DNA from: Clarkia xantiana subsp. parviflora
Lineage: Eukaryota; Streptophyta; Magnoliopsida; Myrtales; Onagraceae
NCBI GenBank assembly: GCA_036873135.1
Contig: JAPTYO010000039.1
Coordinates: 62,001-126,000 of the forward strand
DNA length: 64,000 nucleotides
Direction: 5' to 3'
Shown: one piece after another, positions 14,501 to 25,100 of the stretch
How positions within the stretch are numbered: position 1 is the stretch's first letter
Layout of the letters: each line of letters starts with the position of its first letter
The notes under the pieces: generated by a model
Seen by the model: only the letters and a program-made list of their open reading frames with translations
Database searches by the model: none
Told to the model about the DNA's origin: nothing
Translations under genes and position numbers: made by a program

Positions 14501-17500
14501 AGAAACATTAGGAACAAAATTCAAAGTATTACCTCTTTTCTCCCAGGAGTTTGATGATTTCCTTCATGTTCTGTATTATTTACTCGAGGAATCCAAAACT
14601 GGTAGCCAGCACGAATCCATATCGGAACGGCCATTGAAAGGCAAACTACCATGAGAGGAACAGTCAATGAAAGTCCAAGAAGAACCGATGATTTGCTGCA
14701 AAGAGGAAAAAAAATAACCGATTATTAGTGTATGACAAATGTGGGGCATTTTGACGACTGGAACTTTGGATGAGAGATTCATACAAAATCGGGTAAGACT
14801 TCAAGTGTTGAAGATAATTATCTATTAGATGGTGTAATGAATTTTTGTATATAAGTCAAATTAACAACAATTCTTCGTTATGTGATTCTGCCTTACGGAC
14901 GACACTGTCATCTACCTCCTCACTCACTCCCCTCGTATATTATATATTATCTTTCTACACGCATATCTATCAAGTTGACCATTCCGATATGTTACATGTT
15001 CATTTGTTGGAGATAATTATATGTTGGGCATAGTATTTTATCCTAGATATAAATATTATATTAGATTCGATATTATTTTTTTTATAATTTATAGTATTTT
15101 CTTACCTCCTACTAGGTTATAAATACAAGAGTAATTCATTTTTCACAAGTCGAGTCAATATGTTCATGTTATTCGACAACTGTCATTTATTTTCTCACTT
15201 TTTTACCTAGTATATTATGTATTATTTTTCTATATCTACATTGTTGGTATAGCGACTCATACAAATGTTATTGACACGCATTCATGCACAGTGTAACTTT
15301 TTTTGGCATGTCCATGAATATTTCCGAAACATCCTCAAGTAAACGGGTTTCTTTCGTTTGGTGTCGTTGAAGTTATTTATCCCCTTTAGGGGTTAGTGTT
15401 TCATACATCAATCTCAATCAAATGAATCATGCAAAACAATGATCCCTCCACTAATAGTATCTTCCTAGTAAATTAAAGCACTACTGTGCTTTAAACTTTT
15501 ACACATCTAAATCCACAACAGATCTCTCTAACTAACTTATAACTTATTTGATAGGTCTCTGAAATTTTAAAGAAACAACAGGCCTGAATCTGAAAAAATC
15601 CCATCCCATTTGGTAATGAATAGTGGAGACTTTATACGGTTATCTATATTAGTTCCATCCATTGGGATGACAGATAATAGATGTAGTATCCAACTGAGAT
15701 CAGCACTGCAACTGAACATGGTAATGATGTCAATGGAACCACAGAAAGCTCCATACCTTAAGAAGGAAAGCAGTAGCCCGACACATGTGCTGAAAAGCCA
15801 GGCGATGAATCCATACTGAAAGAAGCAGATGAAACTCTTAAGCTAAGATAGTTTGAAAGGAAATCTTCCATATAAGTCAAGTTACCAAAAAAGGGCAAGC
15901 TAAAGGCAGTACCTTCCATGGCTTAGAAGTCGCGGTTACTTCTTCTGCTTGAAGTGACCGAAGAAAAGCCATTATTGAGCAGGCAACCAGCGATAGTAGA
16001 AATACAGCAATACCGAACTCAAACTGCAAATATGAACCATCAAAGAAGAGGTAATTAAAGAAAAGAATGCCAGGGTCTCAGTTGAACTTCCAAACTCTCT
16101 AAACATAGCAAAGTTGTTTATGCAGCAAAAAAACCATGCTACCTGCTGGTGGGTGGTATTTATAATCTTAATAGTTTGCGGTCGGAAAACTGCAACAATT
16201 ATTGTCTCTATAATGAAGACAGAACTGAAAATGGCCCATGCCCGTTCAGGTGTCCCTGCAATGTGGTGCAAAATAAACCTAGACAACTGAAGCCATTTTT
16301 CTAGCCCCCGAATCCTCAGTTCTTCTGAGAATGAAATTTGATTTGGCAAAACAATATCCACGCTGTTTGAGTCAACAACAGTTACTTCAGTATTATCACG
16401 ATGATCTCTATCTGCATCCAGGCTACTTCGCTGCAGCAATGCCAAGATAGTTGGATCCAAGCTTTTTTCTTTAAGCATCATTGCAAAATTAGGATCCAAT
16501 CCTTTACTTTGTAGTAAACTGGTCAGTTCAATATCACCCTGTCTACCCCTCTTTTTCAAGAGAGAAGTTATCCTAGGATCGCTCAATCTTTCCTGGAAAG
16601 CAAGTGCTAAATTCAAATCAAGTATCTGCTGATTCGCAGATGATGAGCTGGATTCACACCCTTGGCTTTCAAGACCACTACTTGAGCAAACCACGAGAGA
16701 AGCGTTATGATCAAGATTTTTATCAAGAAAACCACTTCCTGCTTCAGGCTCCTGAAGAACCGAGCGACATGAGCTAGTTCGAATTGCTAAACTGGGTCTT
16801 CCACTATCAATGCTCTTATCACTAACAACACCATCCTGAGAACTAGCAGTGTGACATAGCTCAGCATTCCAGCTACTTGCATCAACATTGCTTTGAACAG
16901 CTCCCCTACTATTGGCTTCAAGATGACCCACTTCAACACTGCTACTTCGCTTCATACTTGAACCACAACCTTCAGAAGAACTAGATGAACTATTGTGCTC
17001 TTTTTTCCGAAAACCTTCTCTTAGGCGAATAACCGTGCTGTGCAATGCGTTTCTACGGGCTTCATATGGATCAGATGCTAATAGATGTCGTGAAACAGCA
17101 GCACCTAACAGAACAGATGCCACAACTGCATAGCTGATACAATGTCCTAAGTACCTGATATAAGGAATCATTCACAGACATGAGTTAAACAGTACTTAAC
17201 AGAAAGCCAAGAAAAAAAATTGACTGCAGAAAAGCAACAGACCAGTAATGTACTCCAAAGCAAATGAGAAACACTCGAGATGTTCCTGCAACAAGAAGAG
17301 CTGCTACTCGGCTTTGAAGGAGCTGGAAACCGTACAAACATGCCCCAACATTCCAATCTGAGGGAATACAGAAAAGTTATTGGTAAATTCAGTAGACCGA
17401 CCCACTAAAAAGAGTTTAAGCAAGACAACCCTGAAAGAGAACCACGGACATACCAAGAATAATTACAGCTGCTGACGTAATGGCTCCAAGCCAAGGCGCT

Positions 17501-20154
17501 TCTCTTGCTGTCAAACCATATAAGATGGAGTAAACAAGTAGGACTAAGATAGAACCGCTATAGAGTAGCCCGAGATGGGAGGCCCTGCAAATACGAAGCA
17601 TAATGAGAAGAAAGAATCAACAACCAAAATTAACGAGAATAGCAAAGAATTTTACATTAGAAACTTAGCCCCTAACGAGAAAACCAATAAGAATTTTCCT
17701 ATTGGTTTCAGCGTTACCTTAAGATATACCAGTTAGTTATTATAACATAAACAATCAAGCCTACTCCTCATTCTCACCAACCACAGAAGTTCAATGCCAG
17801 CGAGCTTCAAAGCAGAAATACAAACACTTCTAAACTGACAGAAACTGCTAGGGATCAGCACAGTACATCAAAAGGTTGAGTCTAACTTAAGTATATAACT
17901 TCTAAATGCTAGAGTTCTTGCTAATAAATTGGCCATCAGATAGATCTGATAAATATAGAATCAACTCATGGGAGAGTAGAATGAACCACAGAGGAATTCA
18001 GAAAAAATTCAGCAAATTTTGTATTATTTTACGTGTTGCAATTTCCACTGTTTGAGTAAGAACCGATAAATATTGCTAAATTGTTTTTGGGCCACAGCAA
18101 AATATTGCTAAATTAATCTGCAATCTCAAGTGTTGACATTATCATATTAGAAACTGTCCCAGAGGGTACAATATAAAATAGTAACTTTGTCCTTAGATAT
18201 AATGCCATGGCTACTATCCAGCAAAACAGCCTAACTAGCATTTCACAAAGTAGTAAATCCAAATGTTAAGCGTTTAGATGGGAATGCAGGTACATAGAAT
18301 ATTATTCAGCATAACTCAATGACTTGCCTGCTAGATTGTCGAGGATACAATTCATTAGGATCTGGCGGATCTGGAGAACAAGACACGGAGCCCACTTCAA
18401 TGCAATCGGCATAGGCAAATTTATAAGCTCTTCGTACATACTCATCCACATCTAAGCCATTTCCTATAAATAGGATAGAAGGAGTTCTAATCAAAACCAG
18501 AGGAAAGGCACACATTGGGAATTGCTTACAAGCAATTTTAGCTGTCATTTTAAACATTAGTTCATAATACATATGAACTCACAGCCTCACCATTAAAAAC
18601 CATTCTGCATATAAAAAGCATGTTGATGGCCAAAGCAACTGCTGATACTCCAAAAAAGAAACCAGAAGATGAATACTGCACCGATGCACGTGAACTGGCA
18701 GTCACATACACAGCACAGAGCTCGTACGCACAGAGCAAAGCAACCGCCAACAAGAGAAGGATAGCGACAGCCCCTGTAAGCCAAATAAAGATATAATTAA
18801 TCATGACTGCAAAAGGGACATATGAACTAGGTAATATGGTTACTGATTGATCATCAGCTACCTACAGCTTCCACTTACGAATAGAAACTTATATACAGTA
18901 TTCAATCAATTGTTTGCTGTCTAAGTTAAACAACTCTGCCAAATAACTCCATATTTAAAAGAAAATAAAAATATTATCCCTATTTTATTTTATGATGGAT
19001 CTGCCAATTTAGTGCTTAGAATAGAAAAATTTACTTGAACTTTGCCACTGGGTTCTCCACCAGAGCATGATTGAGTAGAATGCTAAAAGAAGAGCAGTGC
19101 CAGCCATTATGACAGCCAATCCAACCAAATCGCGCCCCAGGATAATGATCAACCAGCATCCCCATATTATAAGCACCACGATAGGAGATACAACAATTGT
19201 CCAGGCAGACAGTGAAAGAAATCCACATAGCATCCCTAGCTGAGGCCCTTTCAGAACACTTGGCCATTTCCTGGCAAATATCCAACTGAAAAGAAAAGAA
19301 AACAGCAATCAGAAACTGCAAGTGATGAGAACTGCAGTATAGCTATGTCATTAGCAAGTGATGAGAAATGTAACTGCACGGTTTCACAAAAACGTCTGAA
19401 GCAGCAAACATAAACATGTGCTGCAAGAGCATGGATATCATACTATTTTTTTTGGTAACGAGCATGGACATCATACTATTGCAACTTGTTCTCAGAAAGA
19501 ATATTACCGGCCTTGCGATTAAATAATTGAACTATGTGTTTGCTAATTAGCCATTATATCAAAAACTAATAGCATACATGAGTCAATCATAAAAGCTACA
19601 TTTTCCCGTATGTCGGGGTAGCCCTCAAGACTTCTCACCATAACCAAGTACTACTGTCCACATATTAAATATCACAGAATTCCTTAAGAAACACCACAAG
19701 GACAATTGGCTAGAAGTGCAATTTACAGATAAAGTGTATCTACCAGATTGAAAACAAATTAGCCATCAATTCAATTCAGGAAGATTATTGGAACTAAGAA
19801 AAACATGCCCAAATAACAAATTTCAGATCTTGATGCTCAGTTTTGTTTTTCAAGCAATGACTATTAGTATAATCACATAGTTAAGTGCTTGATGAGAACA
19901 ACAATTAAGCATCAGAATCCAATCAAAGCTTCATAGTTGTATCAATGACTGATGCCACAAAACAAGTTAATGCTACGCATTAAATTCCCAGCCCGAAAAG
20001 GATGAACATTAAGATACCCAAAGTATCACCTGTAAATCCTCCATGGCCGCCAATTCACTGCCCACAGAATTGAGAAGGAGCTGGAACCCAGAAGAGCAAA
20101 AAGAGTCCCCGAAATCACGCATGCCAATACCAGGTCTTTCTCGTCCCCTTCCAT
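2512..20154 (-). CDS. DEK1: DEK1 phytocalpain (DEFECTIVE KERNEL 1)
   Basis: A plasma-membrane Cys protease needed for epidermal identity and position sensing in land plants. Conceptual splicing gives 29 coding exons (20154-20030, 19285-19035, 18773-18591, 18463-18328, 17584-17454, 17357-17243, 17154-16143, 16023-15913, 15815-15757, 14695-14533, 14114-13841, 13716-13566, 13462-13351, 13266-13101, 12970-12900, 12811-12720, 12562-12400, 11783-11712, 11506-11132, 10567-10452, 10353-10056, 9527-9208, 8954-8606, 7622-7200, 6569-6441, 5766-5386, 5008-4871, 3624-3388, 2817-2512) and 2152 aa, the usual length for DEK1. Order: many membrane segments interrupted by a Ser-rich cytosolic loop (exon 7, residues 314-651); a charged arm (about 1293-1392); an LG3-like domain (about 1393-1615); the CysPc protease core; and a C2-like domain (about 1973-2152). 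The catalytic triad is intact: Cys1762 in GRLGDCWFL, His1920 in GHAYSLLQ and Asn1940 in IRNPWANEV. The start MEGDEKDL matches the family. Intron 4 uses a GC donor. Eight MITEs lie in introns of the 3' half. Confidence 0.97.
2970..3352. mobile_element. Long-TIR MITE in DEK1 intron 28 (ACATGTTTGACC subfamily)
   Basis: The left arm, beginning AAAAGGTCTTTTG and containing ACATGTTTGACC, is repeated inverted at the right end (GGTCAAACATGT, then AAAAGACCCTTT) over about 110 bp. Related half-copies lie at 45955, 47660, 58075 and 60945. I could not fix a target duplication, so the ends are approximate. Confidence 0.65.
3925..4657. mobile_element. Long-TIR Mutator-like MITE in DEK1 intron 27, split by an LTR
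   Basis: The left end GGGTATGAACCTAATTACAG and the right end ATTAGGTTCTTAACCC form long inverted arms that include the ACACCTATTAGCAAC motif. Flanking 9-mers TTTGAAAAG and TTTGAAAAA agree at 8 of 9 bases, the duplication size of Mutator-type elements. A 240-bp solo LTR sits inside, so this MITE is the older insertion. Confidence 0.75.
4048..4287 (-). mobile_element. Solo LTR nested in a MITE
   Basis: A 240-bp insert that starts TG and ends CA is flanked by exact 5-bp duplications TAGTT (4043-4047 and 4288-4292). On the minus strand it carries a TATA box (CTCTATATAAAG) near its middle, as an LTR promoter would. No internal retroelement sequence follows. It therefore looks like a solo LTR left by recombination between the two LTRs of a small Copia- or TRIM-type element. 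Confidence 0.75.
5061..5349. mobile_element. hAT-type MITE in DEK1 intron 26
   Basis: The ends TAGGCTGGCAATTT and AAATTGTCAACCCTA are imperfect inverted repeats of the same family as the element at 61263-61533. The interior is rich in ACACGACACGAAC-type repeats. No clear 8-bp target duplication remains. Open frames across it at 5176-5525 are not genes. Confidence 0.65.
6662..7167. mobile_element. Long-TIR MITE relative in DEK1 intron 24
   Basis: The right end GGTTATTAACCC and the inner motifs (ACTTTGACC, TCACGTGGGG) place it in the GGGTTAA group. The right part holds a duplicated block containing GTAAATTGATCAAAGTTCAG (about 7012 and 7109). The left end is unclear and may be truncated. Confidence 0.5.
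7735..8449. mobile_element. Long-TIR Mutator-like MITE in DEK1 intron 23, split by an LTR
   Basis: The ends GTTAAGAACCTAAAGG and TTTTTAGGTTCTTAACCC form long inverted arms. The flanking 9-mers TTAAAAAAA and TAAAAAAAA match at 8 of 9 bases but are low complexity. The centre carries two close G-boxes (GGTCACGTGCTGGTCACGTG). A 232-bp solo LTR is nested inside. Confidence 0.75.
7819..8050 (-). mobile_element. Solo LTR nested in a MITE
   Basis: A 232-bp insert beginning TG and ending CA is flanked by exact CATAT duplications at 7814-7818 and 8051-8055. The minus strand has a TATA-like CTCATATAAATACC and the GTGTTAAGAAG start motif shared with the LTR at 4048-4287, so both come from one LTR family. 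Confidence 0.8.
8458..8564. repeat. Tandem repeat, four units of about 30 bp
   Basis: Four imperfect copies of an ACATCCCATGAAAG-T-rich unit start at about 8458, 8489, 8518 and 8548, directly next to the right end of the MITE in DEK1 intron 23. Confidence 0.7.
9596..10009. mobile_element. Long-TIR Mutator-like MITE in DEK1 intron 21
   Basis: The left arm (TTAAGAATCTATAAACCGTC) pairs with the right arm (ACAGTTTATAGGTTCTTAACC) over about 110 bp. The core holds TTTTTCCGTCCATTTT, a GGCCGGTCCACCACCC block and paired CATGTGAC/GTCATGTG motifs. The flanks are A-rich, so the 9-bp duplication (8 of 9) is weak support. Confidence 0.75.
10633..11087. mobile_element. Long-TIR Mutator-like MITE in DEK1 intron 19
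   Basis: The ends GGGAAAAGAACCTA and TAGGTTCTTTCCC are inverted, and the arms pair over more than 100 bp. An exact 9-bp target duplication TATATTATA flanks it (10624-10632 and 11088-11096). There is no coding capacity. Confidence 0.85.
12013..12289. mobile_element. Long-TIR Mutator-like MITE in DEK1 intron 17
   Basis: At 277 bp this is the shortest complete copy. Left and right arms of about 105 bp (AACCTATAAACTGTCT and its complement) nearly meet in the middle. The flanking 9-mers TATAAAAAA and TACAAAAAA differ at one base. Confidence 0.8.
18307..18330 (-). other. GC-AG splice donor of DEK1 intron 4
   Basis: The exon 4 end reads AGCAG and the intron begins GCAAGT, the consensus of minor GC-AG introns. 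The frame runs correctly into exon 5 (AG plus G encodes Arg before ASHLG) only with this donor; no GT donor at this point keeps the conserved protein. Confidence 0.85.
19427..19480 (-). mobile_element. Ultra-short LINE insertion scar (DEK1 intron 1)
   Basis: A 12-base insert, TTTTTTGGTAAC on the plus strand (GTTACC plus an A tract on the minus strand), lies between two copies of a 21-bp direct repeat (19427-19447 and 19460-19480, one mismatch). Long direct repeats, a poly(A) tract and extreme 5' truncation fit target-primed LINE insertion. Confidence 0.7.
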
Positions 20155-20700
20155 GGCTTCACCTCTCAATAGCTCAGTGAATCAATTACAGAGACATACC
20201 AGACCCCGGAACCAACCAAGCAGATTAAAACTGGAAAATTCCCACCATCAAAACAAGAACCCAAGTAGGCACACTTCAATGGCAGAACATATGCTGAAAC
20301 TAACTGCCTTACCTATTGGGCATGAAGCGAGAGCAGCATAGAGCGAAATTAGGGCACACCGGGTCAGTCTGTGCATGAAATTGAGGTAAACAGCTAAATG
20401 AAATGTGCAATGTACACAGTTAAGCAGCTCTACACTAAAGCAACGGTCTCGAGCATGCAGAACAAGAATTAGGGTTAGGGTTTGGTGCTGTGTTGATTCC
20501 TTCAGCTCCTCCGGCTCCGATTGTGCTGCTTCAGCTATGGAGAGAGACTAAAGAAGAAGATTAAACCCTACTGCTCTGTGTGAACTGGGCAGTAAAAAGG
20601 GAAGTTTTTTTTGGAGAGGCAGGAAAATTGAGGAAAGGTTGGAGAGAGAGAGAGAGAGAATGGGCTGTAAAAAACGACAGCCATCTGGGAACGAAGCTTA
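20155..20700 (-). promoter_or_regulatory. DEK1 5' leader/promoter region with telo-box motifs
   Basis: The region upstream of the DEK1 start holds a (GA/CT)n tract (about 20645-20662), common in plant core promoters. It also has tandem telo-box-like AACCCTAACCCTAATT on the minus strand (about 20467-20482) and an AAACCCTA at about 20564. Telo-boxes are common in leaders of growth-related plant genes. The transcription start cannot be fixed, and a leader intron is possible (CAATAG|GTAAGG near 20310). Confidence 0.45.
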
Positions 20701-21013
20701 GCTCAATCCCTTCAGCGGCGCGTGAGTAACACTGGCCAATCAGGAAGTAGATGGGGCATCAGGCTGAGCCCGGAGTGTCAGTGATGATGATAACAGATAA
20801 CCTGTAATTCTGGATGTTTCAAACTTTTGTCAAAATTGCTTCTTTTCATATATTATAAAATAATGGTATCAATGAAAATATTAAAAAAAAATTATTAGTT
20901 TCTTGTTTTTTTAAAGAAAAGAATAATCCCTTTAAATTATATTATAATATTTCTTTTTATAATAAAAAAATAATGGGCCCATAAATAATACCTTCGAAAG
21001 TTCCACTTCCACA

Positions 21014-21364
21014 CAGTGTTTGAAAACCGGACCGGGCCTTGGACCAGAATGATGACCGGTTCCCGGTCTAACTGGTCTGACCCGGTTCAATCGGTTTTAT
21101 TGCATGCAATGATTAGAATTTAGAAATATATTAATAAGATATTTGTCTGTCATTATATCAACAAGTTGTCATGTAGTTCAGTGGTAGTGTGTTGTTATCT
21201 TCAAAGGAGGTCATGTGCCGGTTTATCCGGTCCAACCCGGTTTTCTCCTGCTGAACCGGTTCTACTGTGCAGTCCTATAAATTATCAGAACCGGACCGCT
21301 GATACAACCGGTTCGCGGTCTGACCCGGTCCGACTGCCGGTCCGGTCCGGTTTTCAAAACACTG
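21014..21364. mobile_element. hAT-type MITE (CAGTGTTTGAAAACCGG family)
   Basis: The ends CAGTGTTTGAAAACCGGACC and GGTCCGGTTTTCAAAACACTG are near-perfect inverted repeats. An exact 8-bp target duplication CTTCCACA flanks the element (21006-21013 and 21365-21372), typical of hAT. The interior is built of ACCGG/CCGGT-rich repeats with no transposase. Confidence 0.9.
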
Positions 21365-21372
21365 CTTCCACA

Positions 21373-22021
21373 TCCACAACGCCAATAATATTATTTGTAT
21401 TTTAACATTTTAAAGTAGAAAAATATTTATGGTCAACATTTTAAAATAATGACGAATTGCTCTGTATTAGCTAAATATGAACTAGAATATCTTAATTAAT
21501 GCTAAGTTAATACGTGTATTAGTGAAAATATCAAATCAAACATGCCATTGAAGCATGAATTCACATTCAAGAGTAAATAGCATGAATGACATCCGAAGGC
21601 TTGCGTTGTTATTTGCACCACCCATATTTATATTTGCACTCAACAAATTCAAGCACAATACTTCCACTATCATTATATATTCACCAATAAAAATTTACAA
21701 CATACAAAACCTAAGTGAAACTTAATATAAACATCACAAACAAAGTGATTAGATAAGTTAGTCAATAGTTTCTTATATAATATCAAATATTTCATTATTT
21801 TTTATTAGGTTTTACATTAAGTAGAAGACAAAAGAATAAGATGCTCATTAGTTGCTCCAAGAAAGGAACAAACAAAGCAATACAATATATATAGAGATTA
21901 CAAATAAGACACTGAGTTAGGCCTGTCTCTCTTGAGTTTTGAGAAACTTAGACCTCTCTAACCACTTAATTTCTAAAACCCAAAATTTCCCACTACCACA
22001 AATGGCATATCCTTCCTAAAG

Positions 22022-22054
<33 letters not shown>

Positions 22055-22134
22055 GTGGTATACATAAGAGAGGAGAAAGACAATTACACTAAAGATTGAT
22101 TTGAATGATACATAGACATTGATTGATCCTTCTT
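21373..22134. other. Intergenic spacer and neprosin-gene 3' UTR
   Basis: AT-rich spacer. A perfect (AAG)10 microsatellite occupies 22025-22054 and lies in the probable 3' UTR of the neprosin-domain gene. No other gene is seen. Confidence 0.5.
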
Positions 22135-25100
22135 TTACGCGCAATTCGGGTTTTTACCGGGACCTCCATAGTAAAAGTAATGACCCCAATCCCCGTTACT
22201 CCCCATTTGGACATCGTAGCAATTGGACTGCTCAGTGAAGGTCCCGAGCCCTTTCGGGACCTTGAGATTGTTCGACCCATCAACAACTTGAATGTTCCGG
22301 AAATAACTTGCCTTTCCAAACCCTTCTTCGGGGAAATGGCCACTGCCCATCTGGGTCGAGGTGTGCTCACCATCCGGCTCTGAGTTCACCACCTCGCCTC
22401 CCCATTCAATCATAGAAGCACTGTCGCCGAGGTAAGAGAACAAGAACGAAGGCCAATAACCGAGCACGTAGCCGTTCCCAAATTGCATCCACCAATGCCC
22501 TTCATTTGGATCCTACACAAAACCAATGTGTAAAGAGATTGGTTAATCATAGTCCTAATGCCTATATTAAACCCACAATGTCAATATTAAACCCACAGTC
22601 ATCAGCCAGTAAAGGGTAAAGTGTTAATTGAGATTTTGCCATTCCCAATGCTCAAATAAGCATAAGTTAATTCAGTTGGTAGCAACTTTCTAAAATCACT
22701 CAACTTAAATAGGTTGGTTAATCATAGTCCTAATGCCTATTTTAACCCCACAATCTCAATGTACATTAGTTCTTTTGTTTCCCCCACAACTAGAATAATC
22801 CACACTCGAACAGTCATCAGCCAGTAAAGGGTAAAGTGTTAATTGAGATTTTGCCATTCCCAATGCTCAATAAGCATAAGTTAATTCAGTTGGTAGCAAC
22901 TTTCTAAAATCACTCAACTTAAACATCCAAGAAAGTTACCAGAGATGCCACATGAGTGTCAGTCAAAAAGTTAACTAAAGTAGTAAAACTTTAAGCCAAA
23001 AGACACAATACATAACAAAGCATAAGACAAGCTACAAGTTAGCAGACATTGCTTTTACTTCACATGCAAATGTTGTAACAGTAACACTATGGCTAGTTCA
23101 TCAATATCAAAATGTAGTAATCAGTTAGTTTTTACCATTTTACACTGGTTAAAAGTATAATGAGCAGTGTGTTTCTTACATTAACTAGATTTGAGGAGTT
23201 AGTTGAGTCTAAATGAATTTACCACCACCTAAGCACCTACTTAATCTAGGACCCAGATGATAATAATACAAAAAATAAAGCTTTAATCCATGAATTGGTT
23301 CAACAAACTCAAATCCATACAAAAAGAAGAGATTTCTAAAGACTCAGATCTAAAGACTAACATATACTAAAATTTTAAAAACACTGCTTAAAGACTAATT
23401 TTTTTTACCTTTCAAGAAATCATCAACTATCCGATATATTGTAACGTGTCGTTTTTCATCCTAATCCCTCACAAAATCATAGATTGGCCTTTTTTTTTTT
23501 GAAAGTTCCAGTGACTTTAACAATTGAGATGGAAGCGAAATTGCCAAAAATAGTGAGTAGTGACTAGTGAGTGAAATGCTTATGGAAATGCCTTTTCTCA
23601 ACCACATGTTTCTGATATAGCCAAGAATGTAATTTCACATCCAGTAAACAAACTACATAAAGGACAACTTGCATTCGTGGGTCACATGCATTTTCGTCCT
23701 TGACCATCATATATCATATTAGTTCATGAACCTTCCATTTTCAATTTTCACAAAAATTCAGACCCTGAAAACCCGAGGAAACTGTCCCGAAAAAAACCCG
23801 TCCCGAGTCTAATTGATCGTTAAAAATAAAAATCTATTTAACCAGAAACCCGTTTCAAATTGGTATACCTAACTAGTAAAAAGTGGTTCTAACTTCTAAA
23901 GTCCCTAACTGAGTAGAAGGTGATTCTACTCTCCTAAACTTAAACCAAGTTCATGTTTTTGTGGATTCTGTAGTTTATAGTTTATTTGTTGCTCGAATTT
24001 TGTTTTATTGAGCTTGGATCGTTGTGTTAGTATGGTTTGGTTTGATTTTATGTGATTTGATTTTGATTCTCCTGTGTTTTAATTGCACATATTACTGATT
24101 TAGATTTTTGTGTGCAACTAAAAAATGTTCGAGATAGCGTGGATTCTTTTATCATATTTGGAAGAAAACAGTTAAGTTGTCAAAAACTACTGATTATGCA
24201 AAAAAAAAAAACAAAAGTAATCTTTTGATGTGAATTGCAGAAACTTAAGGTTTTGAATGATAAAGAAAAGGTTTTTACCTTCCATATAAGTATACTGATA
24301 TCATACTGAGAGCCCCGGTAAAAAGAAATTGGAGAGATGCTGGCACCCATGGCTATTTCGTTGTTGATTTGAATAAAACCCGAGCATAGGAGATTATAGC
24401 AACCCGTTGCCTGATAAGCATCGCTCTGTCCAATAGCATAGGCGAAAAAAGTTTTAATGGAAATTAATCGATGAAATCGCCATTGAATCATCATAAGATA
24501 ATGAGATGAATTTACCGTCCAGTAGGTGAACAATCTGGTATTATTATCACCATATAGATCTGGGCTGACCTGTATTGCATGTTCAAGAATTAAAAATCAT
24601 ATATTTCTTTTAAAAAATGAGTGAGTTGATAATGATCTATCATCTCTGTCTAATAATGCATAAAAATTAATAATATTATTCACCTGCCAACCAGCTTCAA
24701 TGCTGTTGAGATCTTCACCAAAGGAACCTCCCAATATCCAGAGTTGAGATAAGCTGAACTCATTAGGTTGCTGAATCTTCGGTTCCCATACGTTTATGGT
24801 TGCTTTCGCGCCGTAGTACTTGTCGCCTTCAACATAAGCTATTGCATGCTGAGATGAGCAAGTGTTAGTACAACTGAAAATGCAAGAACCAAGATAAATT
24901 CTGGGTTTGGTATTGAAAGGCAATAATGTATATGAACCCAGTAAGGATAATATCCAAGTATTGCAGTTTGAAGAACACAAATTTGTGCTATTTTCGTTGT
25001 TTAGGATTCAAGGACGAATTTTTCAGATTCAGATCACCTGCCCTACTCTTATGCCCCACCTCAACGTTAAGATCTTGACACGTGTCCTTAGATTTAATAT

